NCBI GenBank assembly: GCA_028711675.1
Contig: JAQTRT010000003.1
Coordinates: 1-35,416 of the forward strand
Source: a bacterium
GTDB lineage: Bacteria > Spirochaetota > JAHITG01
Length of the DNA stretch: 35,416 nt
Direction: 5' to 3'
Shown: positions 1 through 9,146 of the stretch, piece by piece
How the letters are laid out: every line of letters starts with the position of its first letter
Numbering within the stretch: the stretch's first letter is position 1
Notes under the pieces: model-generated
Told to the model about the DNA's origin: nothing
Database searches by the model: none
What the model saw: only the letters and a program-made list of their open reading frames with translations
Position numbers and translations under genes: made by a program

Positions 1-150
1 ATAATAAAAATTTTCAGCTTCGTCCCTGCTCAACCGTAACATCTTCAGAGCAATAATACGGAATCCATGCTTCTCCAGACGCTGTATGATCTCTCCCATG
101 TTCCCGGTCCTGATTGCATTGGGTTTTATGATAACTAAGGTGCGTTCCAT
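1..150 (-). CDS. ndk: Nucleoside diphosphate kinase, N-terminal part (cut by window edge)
   Basis: This gene is not in the ORF track because it runs off the left edge. Reading the minus strand from the ATG at 148-150 gives MERTLVIIKPNAIRTGNMGEI, the classic Ndk N-terminus ('T-hVhIKPdav..g..GeIi.r.e..Gf.i...K'). Fifty codons are visible, up to 'LSRDEAENFYY'; the catalytic His and the C-terminus lie outside. Ndk transfers the gamma phosphate from NTPs to NDPs in the cytosol to balance nucleotide pools. It starts 6 nt after the pta stop with no clear Shine-Dalgarno, so it is probably translationally coupled as the third gene of coaD-pta-ndk. The family call is firm despite the truncation. Confidence 0.93.
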   Translation of the reverse strand, partial: MERTLVIIKPNAIRTGNMGEIIQRLEKHGFRIIALKMLRLSRDEAENFYY

Positions 151-156
151 AAGTCA

Positions 157-1149
157 TTATACCATCAACTGGGTTATACAGGCTACGGAAACAATATCAT
201 CCGGTACGCACCCGCGGGAAAGGTCATTAACAGGCTTGTTTAAACCCTGCAGGATAGGGCCAAAAGCCTCGGCTTTGGCCAGATACTGGGTTAGTTTATA
301 ACTGATGTTCCCTGAATCCAGGTCAGGAAAGATCAGGACATTGGCCTTGCCGGCCACTTTACTCTCTCCGGCTTTTTTCTTGGCCACTCTCGGCTCAAGA
401 GCTGCATCTCCCTGTAATTCCCCGTCAGCCAGGATATCCGGCCTTCTCACTTTTAAAAGATTATACGCTGTTACGACCTTGTCCACCCTGGGATGCTTAG
501 CGCTTCCTTTGGTGGAAAACGAGAGAAAAGCCACGCGCGGCTCGCACCGGAACAGTTTCACCATGGATTCAGCTGTCGTGAGGGCGATATCACAAAGCTG
601 CTCCGCATTAGGGTCAGGAACGACTCCGCTGTCAGCATACAGGAAAAGCCCCTGCTCACCGTACGGGCAATCCGGGACGATCATGACAAAAAAACTCGAG
701 ACAGTCTTGATCCCGGTCTTGGGCCCTATCACCTGGATAGCGGCCCGCACCAGGTCTGCGGTTGTGTTCATGGCTCCGGCCACCATGCCGTCCGCAAAAC
801 CGGCTCTTACCATCATGGCGCCGAAATAAAGTTCATTGGCCATAGTCTGCCGGCTTAAATCAAGGGAAATATTCTTTTCTTTCCTTAAAATATAGTATTC
901 CTGAACGAAACGTTCGAAATGTTCGCTTTTCCCGATAGAACTGATCTCAACCCCTTCAAGATTAACTTTCAGTTCTTTTTCCTTTTTCCGGATAAAATCC
1001 GGATCACCGCACATAAATAGTTTTTTCACCAGCCCCTGCTTCATCAGCTTTTCCGCGGCAAAATACATCCGGTCTTCCTTATATTCCGGCAGAATGATGG
1101 TCTTCGGATTCTTTTTTACCTGGTCTTTGATATGTTTATTGAAATCCAT
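157..1149 (-). CDS. pta: Phosphate acetyltransferase
   Basis: The 330-residue product matches the usual length of a single-domain phosphotransacetylase, which interconverts acetyl-CoA plus phosphate with acetyl phosphate plus CoA. Family signatures are seen in order: 'TIILPEYKEDR' near the start, 'AGAMNTTADLVRAAIQVIG' around residue 130, 'SFSTKGSAKHPRVDKV' around 210 and 'DGELQGDAALEPRVAKKKAGES' followed by 'VLIFPDLDSGNISYK' towards the C-terminus. It starts 4 nt after the coaD stop and has no obvious Shine-Dalgarno of its own, which suggests coupling. No acetate kinase gene is in the window, so the direction of use (acetate production with ATP gain, or assimilation) cannot be judged here. 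Confidence 0.96.
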   Translation of the reverse strand: MDFNKHIKDQVKKNPKTIILPEYKEDRMYFAAEKLMKQGLVKKLFMCGDPDFIRKKEKELKVNLEGVEISSIGKSEHFERFVQEYYILRKEKNISLDLSRQTMANELYFGAMMVRAGFADGMVAGAMNTTADLVRAAIQVIGPKTGIKTVSSFFVMIVPDCPYGEQGLFLYADSGVVPDPNAEQLCDIALTTAESMVKLFRCEPRVAFLSFSTKGSAKHPRVDKVVTAYNLLKVRRPDILADGELQGDAALEPRVAKKKAGESKVAGKANVLIFPDLDSGNISYKLTQYLAKAEAFGPILQGLNKPVNDLSRGCVPDDIVSVACITQLMV

Positions 1150-1153
1150 AATA

Positions 1154-1645
1154 TTATCGGTTTAACTTTTTCCTTAAATTTTCTATCACAATCTCCGGGA
1201 CATATCCCGAGACATCTCCTCCGAACCGTACTACTTCCTTGACCAGTGTGGAACTGATGAACGAGTATTTCTCGCTGGTCATCAGGAAGATCGTATCGAT
1301 CTCAGGAGCCAGTTTCTTATTCATAGCCGCAAAGGCAAATTCATAGTCAAAATCCGTTACAACCCGCATACCCCTGATGATCACATCCGCTTTAACCTTT
1401 TTCAGATAATTGATCAGTAATTCATCAAAAGAATCAATAACAACATTATCCAGGTGGTCCAGGCTGTTTTTCAGGAACGATACCCGCTCCTCTATGGTAA
1501 AAACAGGATCCTTATGGCTGTTCTTGGCAACAGCAACGATCAATTTACTGAAAATACTCGATGCACGCGTGATAATATCGATATGCCCGTACGTGATCGG
1601 ATCAAAAGTTCCCGGATATACCGCGATTTTATCCCGTTTTTCCAT
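1154..1645 (-). CDS. coaD: Phosphopantetheine adenylyltransferase
   Basis: The 163-residue protein opens with 'IAVYPGTFDPITYGHIDII', the nucleotidyltransferase (T/H)xGH signature of CoaD, and contains 'ADVIIRGMRVVTDFDYEFAFAAMNKKL' and the 'YSFISSTLVKEV' motif (the ISSTxVR signature, here with K). It catalyses the penultimate step of coenzyme A synthesis: phosphopantetheine plus ATP gives dephospho-CoA. It is the first gene of a coaD-pta-ndk operon. The start has no Shine-Dalgarno; a TTGACA/TATATT promoter ends only 12 nt before the ATG, so the leader is at most a few nucleotides. Confidence 0.97.
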   Translation of the reverse strand: MEKRDKIAVYPGTFDPITYGHIDIITRASSIFSKLIVAVAKNSHKDPVFTIEERVSFLKNSLDHLDNVVIDSFDELLINYLKKVKADVIIRGMRVVTDFDYEFAFAAMNKKLAPEIDTIFLMTSEKYSFISSTLVKEVVRFGGDVSGYVPEIVIENLRKKLNR

Positions 1646-1657
1646 AAAATATGTAAG

Positions 1658-1685
1658 AATATATTGTTTTAAATAACATTGTCAA
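1658..1685 (-). promoter_or_regulatory. Sigma70-type promoter of coaD-pta-ndk
   Basis: On the minus strand TTGACA (1680-1685) is followed after 16 nt by TATATT (1658-1663). The coaD ATG begins 12 nt after the -10 box, so transcription should start about 5 nt upstream of the ATG and leave no room for a Shine-Dalgarno. Confidence 0.7.
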
Positions 1686-1761
1686 TAGTTTTTTACGAAA
1701 CCGACAAGAACATAATAAAAATACCGCAATAAATCAACATCTGCCACCAATCTATCCTCAT

Positions 1762-4700
1762 TTATCTGATCGTAAAAAAATCATCCTCCGGAAAGGAGAG
1801 CATCAGTTTTTCCCCCTGTAAAACAAAAAAACCGGGCCTGTAATATCTGCCGCTTAGCTTGGCTTTTAAAATAAAATAAATGTTATAATGCCCCTTTTTC
1901 AGCTCGGGAATGGGGAAAACAAGCTTCTCCTCCTGTCTGATCACACCGTAGTTCAGATTGGGCTTGATTTTATACAGATGGTAATCCTGGTAATTTTCCA
2001 CGTATTCGAATCCGGCCGGGATATAATCCACGATCTTGATGTTCGATAAATCTTTTTTGGAATTGATCCTTAAATGCACGATGATATCATCGCCGGGATT
2101 AAAGCTGGAACCCGCTCTTTTTAATTTACTGTAGTAATTCTCTCCCTCACTGATATATTTCAGACGATAATAACTTTTTTTAATCTTCAGGGACCTGTTG
2201 TTCTTTTTACTCATGGCGGGCTCAGGGATGATCCGGGTATACAGGCTCTCCTTCTGGCTTTGGTCAGGCATGATGGCATCCCATTCGATCTTAGCCGTGC
2301 CCGGATATAGTGGTTTGAACGACACAAGTATTTTTTTAGAGCCCAGGGCAGGGAGTCCGGCATATCTCCTGCTCTCGCTTCGGTACTTTCCGTTGATGAT
2401 GGTAAAAACAAATCTGCTCTTCACATCGATCTTCCTGTTGTTCCGGACCATGAAAGGGATAAACGCCTGGTCACGGAGGAATAAATAAGCCGGGACCCGG
2501 TAGCTCAACTGGTACTCGGCGGTATAGTTTTGAGGGATCCTGTTTAATCCAAGCTTCGTGTCATCCGTAAATCCCCACAGAACAACGTTCCAGGACCCGA
2601 AATTCTTCAGCACAAATTCGCTGACCAAAGGTACTCCTTTGCTGGTACTGAACAATTCATAATTATAAAGTGAATTGATCAGGTAATCGCTGTACAGGAG
2701 ATCGAATTTCTGCGGTTCCTCAGCCGGAGGCGCTGTTTTCTTGATCAACTGGCCCGGGAATATCATCCTGTCCTCAAGGGAAAGGTATAATTTATCATAT
2801 AAAGGATAGATATCCTGATTGTATAATTCCATATAGTTCCTGTTCAGGGTAAAAAAAAGCACAGCGGCTTTCAGCTCATGGTTCCAGTAATTAACGGGTT
2901 TGATACTGATCCTGTGAAAATTTGTATGATCGGACCTGTTCGAGATCACGGTATTAACTTTTAAAAACTTATTATAGTAAGGAACGCGGATTATGGTCTT
3001 CCGGCTGATGAGCTTATTCCTCTGATGGATGCTCACATACGCGAACACCTCCGGGGAGTACTGTTCATCCACAGGAAAATCAAAAATAGTAAAATTCTTC
3101 TCGGTAAAGTTCATGGTATTATGGAAGAAACGGATCCCCTCAAAGATAAGATTATACCAGCCTTTCTTGAATGGAAAGATAATGAGCAACTTGCCGATAT
3201 CACTGTACACATATTCTTTTTTATCCTGGATAATGACGATGTCATCCAGATGGCTGGGCGGTTCGATACCGTAAATATAGGATAACACCCAAAAAGAGGA
3301 CGAGGTCTGCACTTTATTATTATTCTTATCCAGCAGAAGAAAGGAGGCCCGGTAATATCCGGTCTTGTTCAAACGAAAAGTGATCTCGTTCTTGTCGGGA
3401 TCCAGGCTAAAGGTACGGATCAGCTTGCTCTTTCCCCCTTTCATATCCAGGATACGGTAGAGTTTCAGGGTCAAAGACCTGGGTCTGTCACGGTCATTCA
3501 GCCGGATCAGTTCATAATTAAGCGTGAGGGGATTTTCCACCTCGAACAGATTGCGTGAGGTGGTGATCCTCATGTCATAATCGGCCTGAAGGATCTTTAT
3601 CATCCTGTAATTAGCTTCCTTGAGCCCGTTGTTGCCCCTTGCTTTAATGACAAACTTCAATTCATAATTCCCGGTCCTGGCTGCTGACAGTTTCTTGATC
3701 TTGAACCTGACCTTCCCGGAGCCTGCCCGCTTCTTTAAAGTGTACAGGTATCTGAAATTCCCAGTGGAATTCAGTTCTCTCAGGAACACATCGCAAAAGA
3801 CATCCCCCTGGCGCAGAGGAGGACCGTACCGGCAGGCGATCGATGCCGTGACCTCAACAGGTTCGTCGGTATAATAAACATCCTTTTCCGTGGAGACCTT
3901 GATCTCGTATTCCGGAAAATTCTTCTTTAAAAGAACGAATGGCCGGCGCCGGCTGAAGTCCAGCCCTTTAACCTCAAGGTAGTACAAGCCGTCACTGAAT
4001 GAATCATCCAGGACGAAAGAATCGCTCACATACCCTGTCTCGATGTTCCGGAATTTTTTGCTTTTCACGGGAAGGGAATTACTGTTCAGGATCGAAATCT
4101 CCACCTCGGACAGGGAACGGTTATAATAATCAAAGAACTCCCTTTCTTTCAGCAGTATCACATAAAGCAGGTTCTCGCCGATGTAAAAATATTCTTTCGG
4201 AAAAATGATCTCTGTATACGGTTCAGGCCTTCGGGGATGGATCTGGTCTTCCCGGATGGAAAGCAAGTCCATCTGGTTGCTGTATACGGCGGTCAGGACA
4301 TAATCGGCCTTCTCCAGGCTGCAGTCATAAAAATAACCGCTATTCCGGGGGAGCGGAAGGAGATATTCTCCCTTCCGGATAAAAAGGTCATACCCGGAGA
4401 CCGGTATATCGGTTACTGTATCTACCAGGTAACTGCTGGCCTGGTCATTCAGAAGCCGGGTCACCAGCTTATAGCGGCTGATCAGGAGAAGGATGTTCGT
4501 ATTCCAAGTAGTCCCGGACAGGATCAACCGGTAAAATCCCCGGTCCAGATGAGAAAGAGGAAGATCATACCTGTATCGTGCCTGTTTGCGTAAGAGTCTC
4601 GCCCACAGGTTCCGTTCGATCCTCTTCCCCCTGATCACGCTTTTTCCTATGGTCTTTTCTGTATAAAGGGGTCCGTTCGCCATAAGGACAAGGGAGAACT

Positions 4701-4833
4701 GCAGCTCTTTTTCCGGACGGAACCCCAGCCGGATGATCTTTTTATCCGGGCTGTAAAACTTTAAAAGATTCTGACCGGATGAGATCAAAGGGAAAAAAAG
4801 AAGCAAAAATATAAGGATCGTTTTTTTCTTCAT
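1762..4833 (-). CDS. Secreted alpha-2-macroglobulin-like protein lacking the thioester domain
   Basis: The ORF track begins at 4893, but the better start is the ATG at 4831-4833: it has GGAAGG 1 nt upstream with an alternative GGA further back, and gives a clean signal peptide (MKKKTILIFLLLFFPLISSGQ). The product is about 1023 residues. The middle holds an MG2-like stretch ('VSTEKDVYYTDEPVEVTASI'). The last third has an A2M-type domain ('SWNVVLWGFTDDTKLGLN' then 'YRVPAYLFLRDQAFIPFMVRNN') and a C-terminal MG10-like module ('IKIVDYIPAGFEYVENYQDY', 'KKGHYNIYFILKAKLSGRYYRPGFFVL'). The helical thioester domain that normally sits between these, and any CxEQ thioester motif, are absent. Bacterial A2M proteins are thought to trap proteases and often sit beside pbpC; no PBP gene is here. 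Remote-homology assignment by eye; function unknown. Confidence 0.6.
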   Translation of the reverse strand: MKKKTILIFLLLFFPLISSGQNLLKFYSPDKKIIRLGFRPEKELQFSLVLMANGPLYTEKTIGKSVIRGKRIERNLWARLLRKQARYRYDLPLSHLDRGFYRLILSGTTWNTNILLLISRYKLVTRLLNDQASSYLVDTVTDIPVSGYDLFIRKGEYLLPLPRNSGYFYDCSLEKADYVLTAVYSNQMDLLSIREDQIHPRRPEPYTEIIFPKEYFYIGENLLYVILLKEREFFDYYNRSLSEVEISILNSNSLPVKSKKFRNIETGYVSDSFVLDDSFSDGLYYLEVKGLDFSRRRPFVLLKKNFPEYEIKVSTEKDVYYTDEPVEVTASIACRYGPPLRQGDVFCDVFLRELNSTGNFRYLYTLKKRAGSGKVRFKIKKLSAARTGNYELKFVIKARGNNGLKEANYRMIKILQADYDMRITTSRNLFEVENPLTLNYELIRLNDRDRPRSLTLKLYRILDMKGGKSKLIRTFSLDPDKNEITFRLNKTGYYRASFLLLDKNNNKVQTSSSFWVLSYIYGIEPPSHLDDIVIIQDKKEYVYSDIGKLLIIFPFKKGWYNLIFEGIRFFHNTMNFTEKNFTIFDFPVDEQYSPEVFAYVSIHQRNKLISRKTIIRVPYYNKFLKVNTVISNRSDHTNFHRISIKPVNYWNHELKAAVLFFTLNRNYMELYNQDIYPLYDKLYLSLEDRMIFPGQLIKKTAPPAEEPQKFDLLYSDYLINSLYNYELFSTSKGVPLVSEFVLKNFGSWNVVLWGFTDDTKLGLNRIPQNYTAEYQLSYRVPAYLFLRDQAFIPFMVRNNRKIDVKSRFVFTIINGKYRSESRRYAGLPALGSKKILVSFKPLYPGTAKIEWDAIMPDQSQKESLYTRIIPEPAMSKKNNRSLKIKKSYYRLKYISEGENYYSKLKRAGSSFNPGDDIIVHLRINSKKDLSNIKIVDYIPAGFEYVENYQDYHLYKIKPNLNYGVIRQEEKLVFPIPELKKGHYNIYFILKAKLSGRYYRPGFFVLQGEKLMLSFPEDDFFTIR

Positions 4834-4893
4834 ACCTTCCAAAGGGATAATATAATTAAAAACAAAATCAAATATATTATCCCGGTGATCCAA

Positions 4894-4921
4894 TTGACTT
4901 TAAAAAAATATTTAATACATA
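4894..4921 (+). promoter_or_regulatory. Probable promoter of cca
   Basis: TTGACT (4894-4899) and a weaker TACATA (4916-4921) are spaced by 16 nt. The cca ATG starts 8 nt after the -10 box, at the expected transcription start, so the mRNA would be leaderless. The -10 match is imperfect, hence modest confidence. Confidence 0.45.
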
Positions 4922-4928
4922 TATATCC

Positions 4929-6308
4929 ATGGATTTACACGATGCGGAAAAGCTGGTAAGAAAGAATCTTTCCAAGGACATAGAGCAGATCACGGAAAAA
5001 TTCGCAGAACACGATTATGACATCTTCATTGTCGGAGGATTCATCCGGGACCTGATCCTCGGACGGAGCAAACCGGGGCAGGAGATGGACCTGGCTACAA
5101 ACGCCAGGCCTGAGGAGATAAAAAAGATCTTCCGTAGAACTATTCCCACCGGTATCCGGCATGGTACCATCACCCTCATCTGGGAGGAAAAAACCTATGA
5201 GATCACGACCTTCCGGGCAGACGGTAAATATACGGACGGCAGGCACCCGGATACGGTCCGGTTCTCAAAGACCATCGAAGAAGACCTTTCCCGCCGGGAC
5301 TTTACTATTAATGCCCTGGCCTTTGACCTGAGAAAACAAAGACTGATCGATCATCATGAAGGCCTGAAAGACCTGGAAGCCGGGATCATCCGCACTATCG
5401 GGAACCCGGATGACCGTTTCCAGGAAGACGGGTTGAGGCTCATGCGCGCCATCCGTTTTGCCACAGTCCTGAACTTCCGTATCGAAGAGAAAACCAGACG
5501 GAGCATCAGCAAGAACCTGTACATGCTGAGTAAAGTGGCCATGGAGAGGATCAAGGACGAATTCGTGAAACTCATGCAGGCGGAGAAGCCGTCCCAGGGT
5601 ATTGAATTCATGAGAAAGAGCGAAATGCTCAGAAAGCTCATTCCCGAATTATTGACGGGATTCGGTCTGCTCCAGAATAAATTCCATAAATATGACGTGT
5701 ATTATCATCTGTTATACTCCTGCGATGCCGCTCCCGGGGACAACCTGAACGTCCGCCTGGCCGCCCTGTTCCATGATGTCTGCAAGCCCGCGACCCGTCT
5801 GAATAAGGATGAAGCGAAGGAAGCTACGTTTTATAACCATGAGATATTAAGCAGCCTGGTGGCGAAAAAGATACTGAAGAGGATGAAATTCAGCAATGAA
5901 ATAATCAACAAAGTGGAAAAACTCATCGCCCTCCACATGTTCTATTATACGGACGAATGGACAGATTCAGCCGTCCGGCGGTTCCTGAGAAAAGCCGGTC
6001 TGGACCTCCTGGATGAACTTTTCGTCCTCAGAGAAGCGGACCGCATCGGGAACGGCACCAAGGAAGAAAAATCCAAACACCTGGAAGAGCTGAAGAAACG
6101 GATAAGAAAAATACTGGATGAAGAGAACGCTTTCTCTCTGAAACACCTGAAGATCAACGGCCAGGACGTTATGAGGATCAAAGGCATACCGCCGTCCCCC
6201 CTTGTGGGAAAGATACTTAATGCTATCATGGAAAAAGTACTGGAAGACTCATCGCTCAACACAAAGGAAAAGCTGGAAGAGCTTGTGAAAGAATATAAAG
6301 AATCATGA
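4929..6308 (+). CDS. cca: CCA-adding enzyme / tRNA nucleotidyltransferase with HD domain
   Basis: This 459-residue class II nucleotidyltransferase restores or adds CCA to tRNA 3' ends. Motifs in order: 'IVGGFIRDLILG' (residues about 34-45), the metal-binding site as 'EMDLAT' about 53-58, 'TFRADGKYTDGRHPDTVRF', 'RRDFTINALAFD' (about 121-132), 'DRFQEDGLRLMRAIRFA', and an HD-type region with 'ALFHDVCKPA' near residue 280. The first carboxylate of the usual DxD is Glu. There is no Shine-Dalgarno; the ATG used gives the normal spacing to the GG motif. A CCA-adding rather than poly(A) polymerase role is supported by the two tRNA genes in this window that lack encoded CCA. Confidence 0.93.
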   Translation: MDLHDAEKLVRKNLSKDIEQITEKFAEHDYDIFIVGGFIRDLILGRSKPGQEMDLATNARPEEIKKIFRRTIPTGIRHGTITLIWEEKTYEITTFRADGKYTDGRHPDTVRFSKTIEEDLSRRDFTINALAFDLRKQRLIDHHEGLKDLEAGIIRTIGNPDDRFQEDGLRLMRAIRFATVLNFRIEEKTRRSISKNLYMLSKVAMERIKDEFVKLMQAEKPSQGIEFMRKSEMLRKLIPELLTGFGLLQNKFHKYDVYYHLLYSCDAAPGDNLNVRLAALFHDVCKPATRLNKDEAKEATFYNHEILSSLVAKKILKRMKFSNEIINKVEKLIALHMFYYTDEWTDSAVRRFLRKAGLDLLDELFVLREADRIGNGTKEEKSKHLEELKKRIRKILDEENAFSLKHLKINGQDVMRIKGIPPSPLVGKILNAIMEKVLEDSSLNTKEKLEELVKEYKES

Positions 6309-6350
6309 GGATGGGACAACGGGTCTTTATGAGCTGTCGTTCTCTTTAAT

Positions 6351-6498
6351 GGGGCTGTCCTAAAAGACGGTTAGATATTTCTTTAATGTCATTGCGGGAT
6401 TTTTTCTTAAAAACCGGGGCGATCCCCGTCTTTTTTAAGCATGAGATTGCTTCGCTCCGCTCGCAATGACATGCAATTGACTTTTCAGACAGTCCCCC
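6351..6498. repeat. MITE/REP-like palindromic element
   Basis: The ends form an imperfect inverted repeat: GGGGCTGTCCTAAAAG on the left and, on the opposite strand of the right end, GGGGGACTGTCTGAAAAG. Inside is a second inverted repeat, GTCATTGCG (6388-6396) with CGCAATGAC (6462-6470), and a central hairpin CGGGG-CGAT-CCCCG flanked by CTTAAAAA/TTTTTTAAG. It carries no ORF. Nested palindromes with transposon-like termini fit a non-autonomous mobile element; 'ATTGCTTCGCTCCGCTCGCAATGAC' resembles dispersed repeats I recall from several bacterial genomes. Confidence 0.65.
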
Positions 6499-6503
6499 TG
6501 AAT

Positions 6504-6525
6504 CACCACACCTGAAGGTGCGGTG
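6504..6525 (-). terminator. Hairpin abutting the UPF0182 gene stop
   Basis: CACCACACC-TGAA-GGTGCGGTG forms a 9-bp stem with one mismatch directly after the stop codon of the UPF0182 gene. It lacks a U-tract, so it may be a 3' stabilising or REP-type hairpin rather than an intrinsic terminator. Confidence 0.4.
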
Positions 6526-9138
6526 CTACTTTATCTGTTTCAAAAGAATTCTTAATTCGTCGATTTCATCCTTGTTCCCGCTTTCTTTACCCAGTTTCTC
6601 AAGGATACGGCCCATCCTGTCCACAAGTTCGCTCTTCACATTGTCCGTGTACCGGATACGGCCGGTCAGGACCTGCTGAAGCCCTTCCCGTATATCGTTT
6701 GCCAGGACTACTTTATTATTATAAAAAAGAAGGACCTTCTTCAAACGCGGGAGCTTTTCACCTTCGGGATAGAAAAAAAGGGATTGGAAGTAAATAAGCG
6801 AGGCCTCCACAGGAACCACGATAAGATTGCCGGTAACCACACGCCATGCTTTCTTTTTCCACATGTTCAGCAGTTCTGAGATATTGTTGTCCTCATTGAT
6901 CGCCGCATTGACCTGAAGCAGGTCCACCGGCTGTTCCTTATTGGTAAAAGTATAGATCACCAGATGGCCGTAGCGGCTGTTATCACACCCGGCCAGGAGC
7001 ATGCCGGTAAGGCTGCTGTGCCGGCTGGATTTAAACGGTATGATGTTCAGGAATTCCAGTTTCTCCTGGCCGTGAAGGCGGTTGATCATGTAATGGCTGT
7101 TGATCAGATTTTCCGTATCGTCCAGTATCTCGGAGGGAATATCCCACATATCTTCATTATGGTAAAGGGTCTCGGGCTGAGAGACGTGGTACCGGCACAG
7201 AATTTCTGCCTGGATCATGAACAGATCGGACGGATAACGGAAATGCTCCCTGAATTCCGGCCCCAGCTGGTTCAGGTTCCTGAACAAACCCGGGAAGGTC
7301 TTCTGATAGGAACGGATGATGGGATCCTTGTTATCCGTCACATACAGGTCCACACGGCCCGAATACGCATCAATGATGATCTTGACCGAGTTCCGGATAT
7401 AATTAAGGGAATCATTGTACATATCAGAATATGGAAATTTATCCGTGTAGGTACAAGCATCGATGTACCAGTACAGCCGTCCCTGCACCAGGACCAGGTA
7501 CGGATCATTGTCCAGCAGGAGGAAAGGCACCAGGCTTTTAGCGATCTCGATGATATTCCGTTTTATTATGAGCCGGCTTTTGACTGTGATCAGCCTTGAG
7601 AACAGAATCCTGAAATCAGACAAGTGCACGGCCATGAGAAGCTTTTTCCAGAACGTATCCAGAAGGATCCCGCCATTCCCTTGATAAACCGCACTGACAG
7701 GCGTGGAACGCTGCGGATAATCAAATTCTCTCACTTTGGTCCTGACGATCACATAATCCCTGGCCAATTCGCCAAAATAAATCTCCGGCCTGGTGACAGG
7801 AAGGTCCGGGAGCGTCTCAAGAGGCAGGTCTTTGATATAAAACGCGGGAAGCGAATCCCGGTCCTTGCTGCCCACAGGACTCATGACCAGTCCATAACCG
7901 TGCGTATACCGCAGATATTTATTCACCCAGTTCCGGTAGACCGGCGGCAGGTTATCACGGGACATCTCGCGGGCTGAAAGTTTCACCTCCCGGAGTTTTC
8001 CGCTGATCCTGTAACGGTCAATGTCCACATTATAAAAAAGGTAATAAGGCCGGAAACTCTGGAGCAAATTAAAGACGGTCTTGATCTGCCTGGGGTCCCA
8101 GATCTTGATATTGGAAATCACCTCTTTTTCCTGATTTATTTTTTTCATACTGAGACCGCTCTTGATGTCCCGGTCGATGTTCCTTACATTGTTCAGACGA
8201 TAGGCGATCTTTGTGAATTTGATTGTGTTCTCGATATATGGTTTTTCCTTTTCTATCTCATTAGGAACTATCACAAACTGCTGGAGCAGGAAAGGATATA
8301 TCCCTCTCAGGAATATCAGGATCAGCAGGATACCGGCCGGAAGGATGATAAGGATATTCCTGGGCCGTATGATCCAGTAAACCAGAGTAAAAGAAATGAG
8401 GAGAAAAAGGGAGAAAAAGAGATTATAGAAAGGAAGCCGGCCGTACACATCCAGATAAGAGGCGCCTTTGATCATCAGCCCCTGGTTAAACAGGACACTG
8501 AACCGGCTCAAATAAAAACCAATGGAAATATTGATCAGGACAAGGAAAAAGACCATACCGATATGGACCCTGACCGGATAAGCCGCACACAGACTGTTCT
8601 TATTAAAGGTCAACAGGCCTGAAAAAAAATAATACAGGATATTCCAGACCAGAAGAAAGAGGAAGAAAAAAAGGCTCCATGACTTTAAAAAATTATAAAG
8701 AGGGAGCTTAAAGACATAAAAACCGATATCCGTACGGAAAATCGGATCGTTCATATTGAATTTAACTGAATTAAGAAAATTAAGGACCTCTTCCCACCAC
8801 TGGGCCGGGATAATGGCGTAGATAAAGGAAACGATGAAGAGGCTGGTCAGGTTATTCAGGATAAAAAGAAGGCCCTTGAACTTTTTTATTTTTTTCTTGG
8901 CATTCCATTTCAGGACAAGGGAATTGAGGAACAGGAAAAGAAAAGAGAGTAAAAAAAAGAAGAGAAAGACCAGGAGTTTCACCCGGATCACTTTTATAAA
9001 CCTGCTGACATACCCCAGTGAATCGAACCAGAGGTAATCGACAAAAAAATTCTTTAAAAAGACCAGAAAGACAAGCGAAAAGACTGAAAAAGTAATAAGA
9101 AGAAGCCTGTTCTCAAGACGGTTCATTCTATTCTTCAT
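6526..9138 (-). CDS. UPF0182 family (COG1615) membrane protein
   Basis: The 870-residue protein has seven hydrophobic segments within the first 285 residues (about 13-29, 53-73, 92-110, 152-172, 194-212, 240-258 and 263-283) and then a large soluble part, the architecture of UPF0182. Typical stretches are 'DYLWFDSLGY' near the N-terminus and 'RPEIYFGELARDYVIVRTKVREFDYP' in the soluble part, which I recognise from family members. Family length (roughly 900 residues) agrees. The molecular function of the family is unknown. An in-frame ATG four codons further on is possible. No Shine-Dalgarno is visible, and a promoter lies 8 nt upstream of the ATG. It is transcribed alone, away from the tRNA-enolase block. 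Confidence 0.87.
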   Translation of the reverse strand: MKNRMNRLENRLLLITFSVFSLVFLVFLKNFFVDYLWFDSLGYVSRFIKVIRVKLLVFLFFFLLSFLFLFLNSLVLKWNAKKKIKKFKGLLFILNNLTSLFIVSFIYAIIPAQWWEEVLNFLNSVKFNMNDPIFRTDIGFYVFKLPLYNFLKSWSLFFFLFLLVWNILYYFFSGLLTFNKNSLCAAYPVRVHIGMVFFLVLINISIGFYLSRFSVLFNQGLMIKGASYLDVYGRLPFYNLFFSLFLLISFTLVYWIIRPRNILIILPAGILLILIFLRGIYPFLLQQFVIVPNEIEKEKPYIENTIKFTKIAYRLNNVRNIDRDIKSGLSMKKINQEKEVISNIKIWDPRQIKTVFNLLQSFRPYYLFYNVDIDRYRISGKLREVKLSAREMSRDNLPPVYRNWVNKYLRYTHGYGLVMSPVGSKDRDSLPAFYIKDLPLETLPDLPVTRPEIYFGELARDYVIVRTKVREFDYPQRSTPVSAVYQGNGGILLDTFWKKLLMAVHLSDFRILFSRLITVKSRLIIKRNIIEIAKSLVPFLLLDNDPYLVLVQGRLYWYIDACTYTDKFPYSDMYNDSLNYIRNSVKIIIDAYSGRVDLYVTDNKDPIIRSYQKTFPGLFRNLNQLGPEFREHFRYPSDLFMIQAEILCRYHVSQPETLYHNEDMWDIPSEILDDTENLINSHYMINRLHGQEKLEFLNIIPFKSSRHSSLTGMLLAGCDNSRYGHLVIYTFTNKEQPVDLLQVNAAINEDNNISELLNMWKKKAWRVVTGNLIVVPVEASLIYFQSLFFYPEGEKLPRLKKVLLFYNNKVVLANDIREGLQQVLTGRIRYTDNVKSELVDRMGRILEKLGKESGNKDEIDELRILLKQIK

Positions 9139-9146
9139 GATAGCTG

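Noticed and set aside
305-829. 174-aa plus-strand ORF
   Set aside because: Antisense to pta, whose protein motifs are complete.
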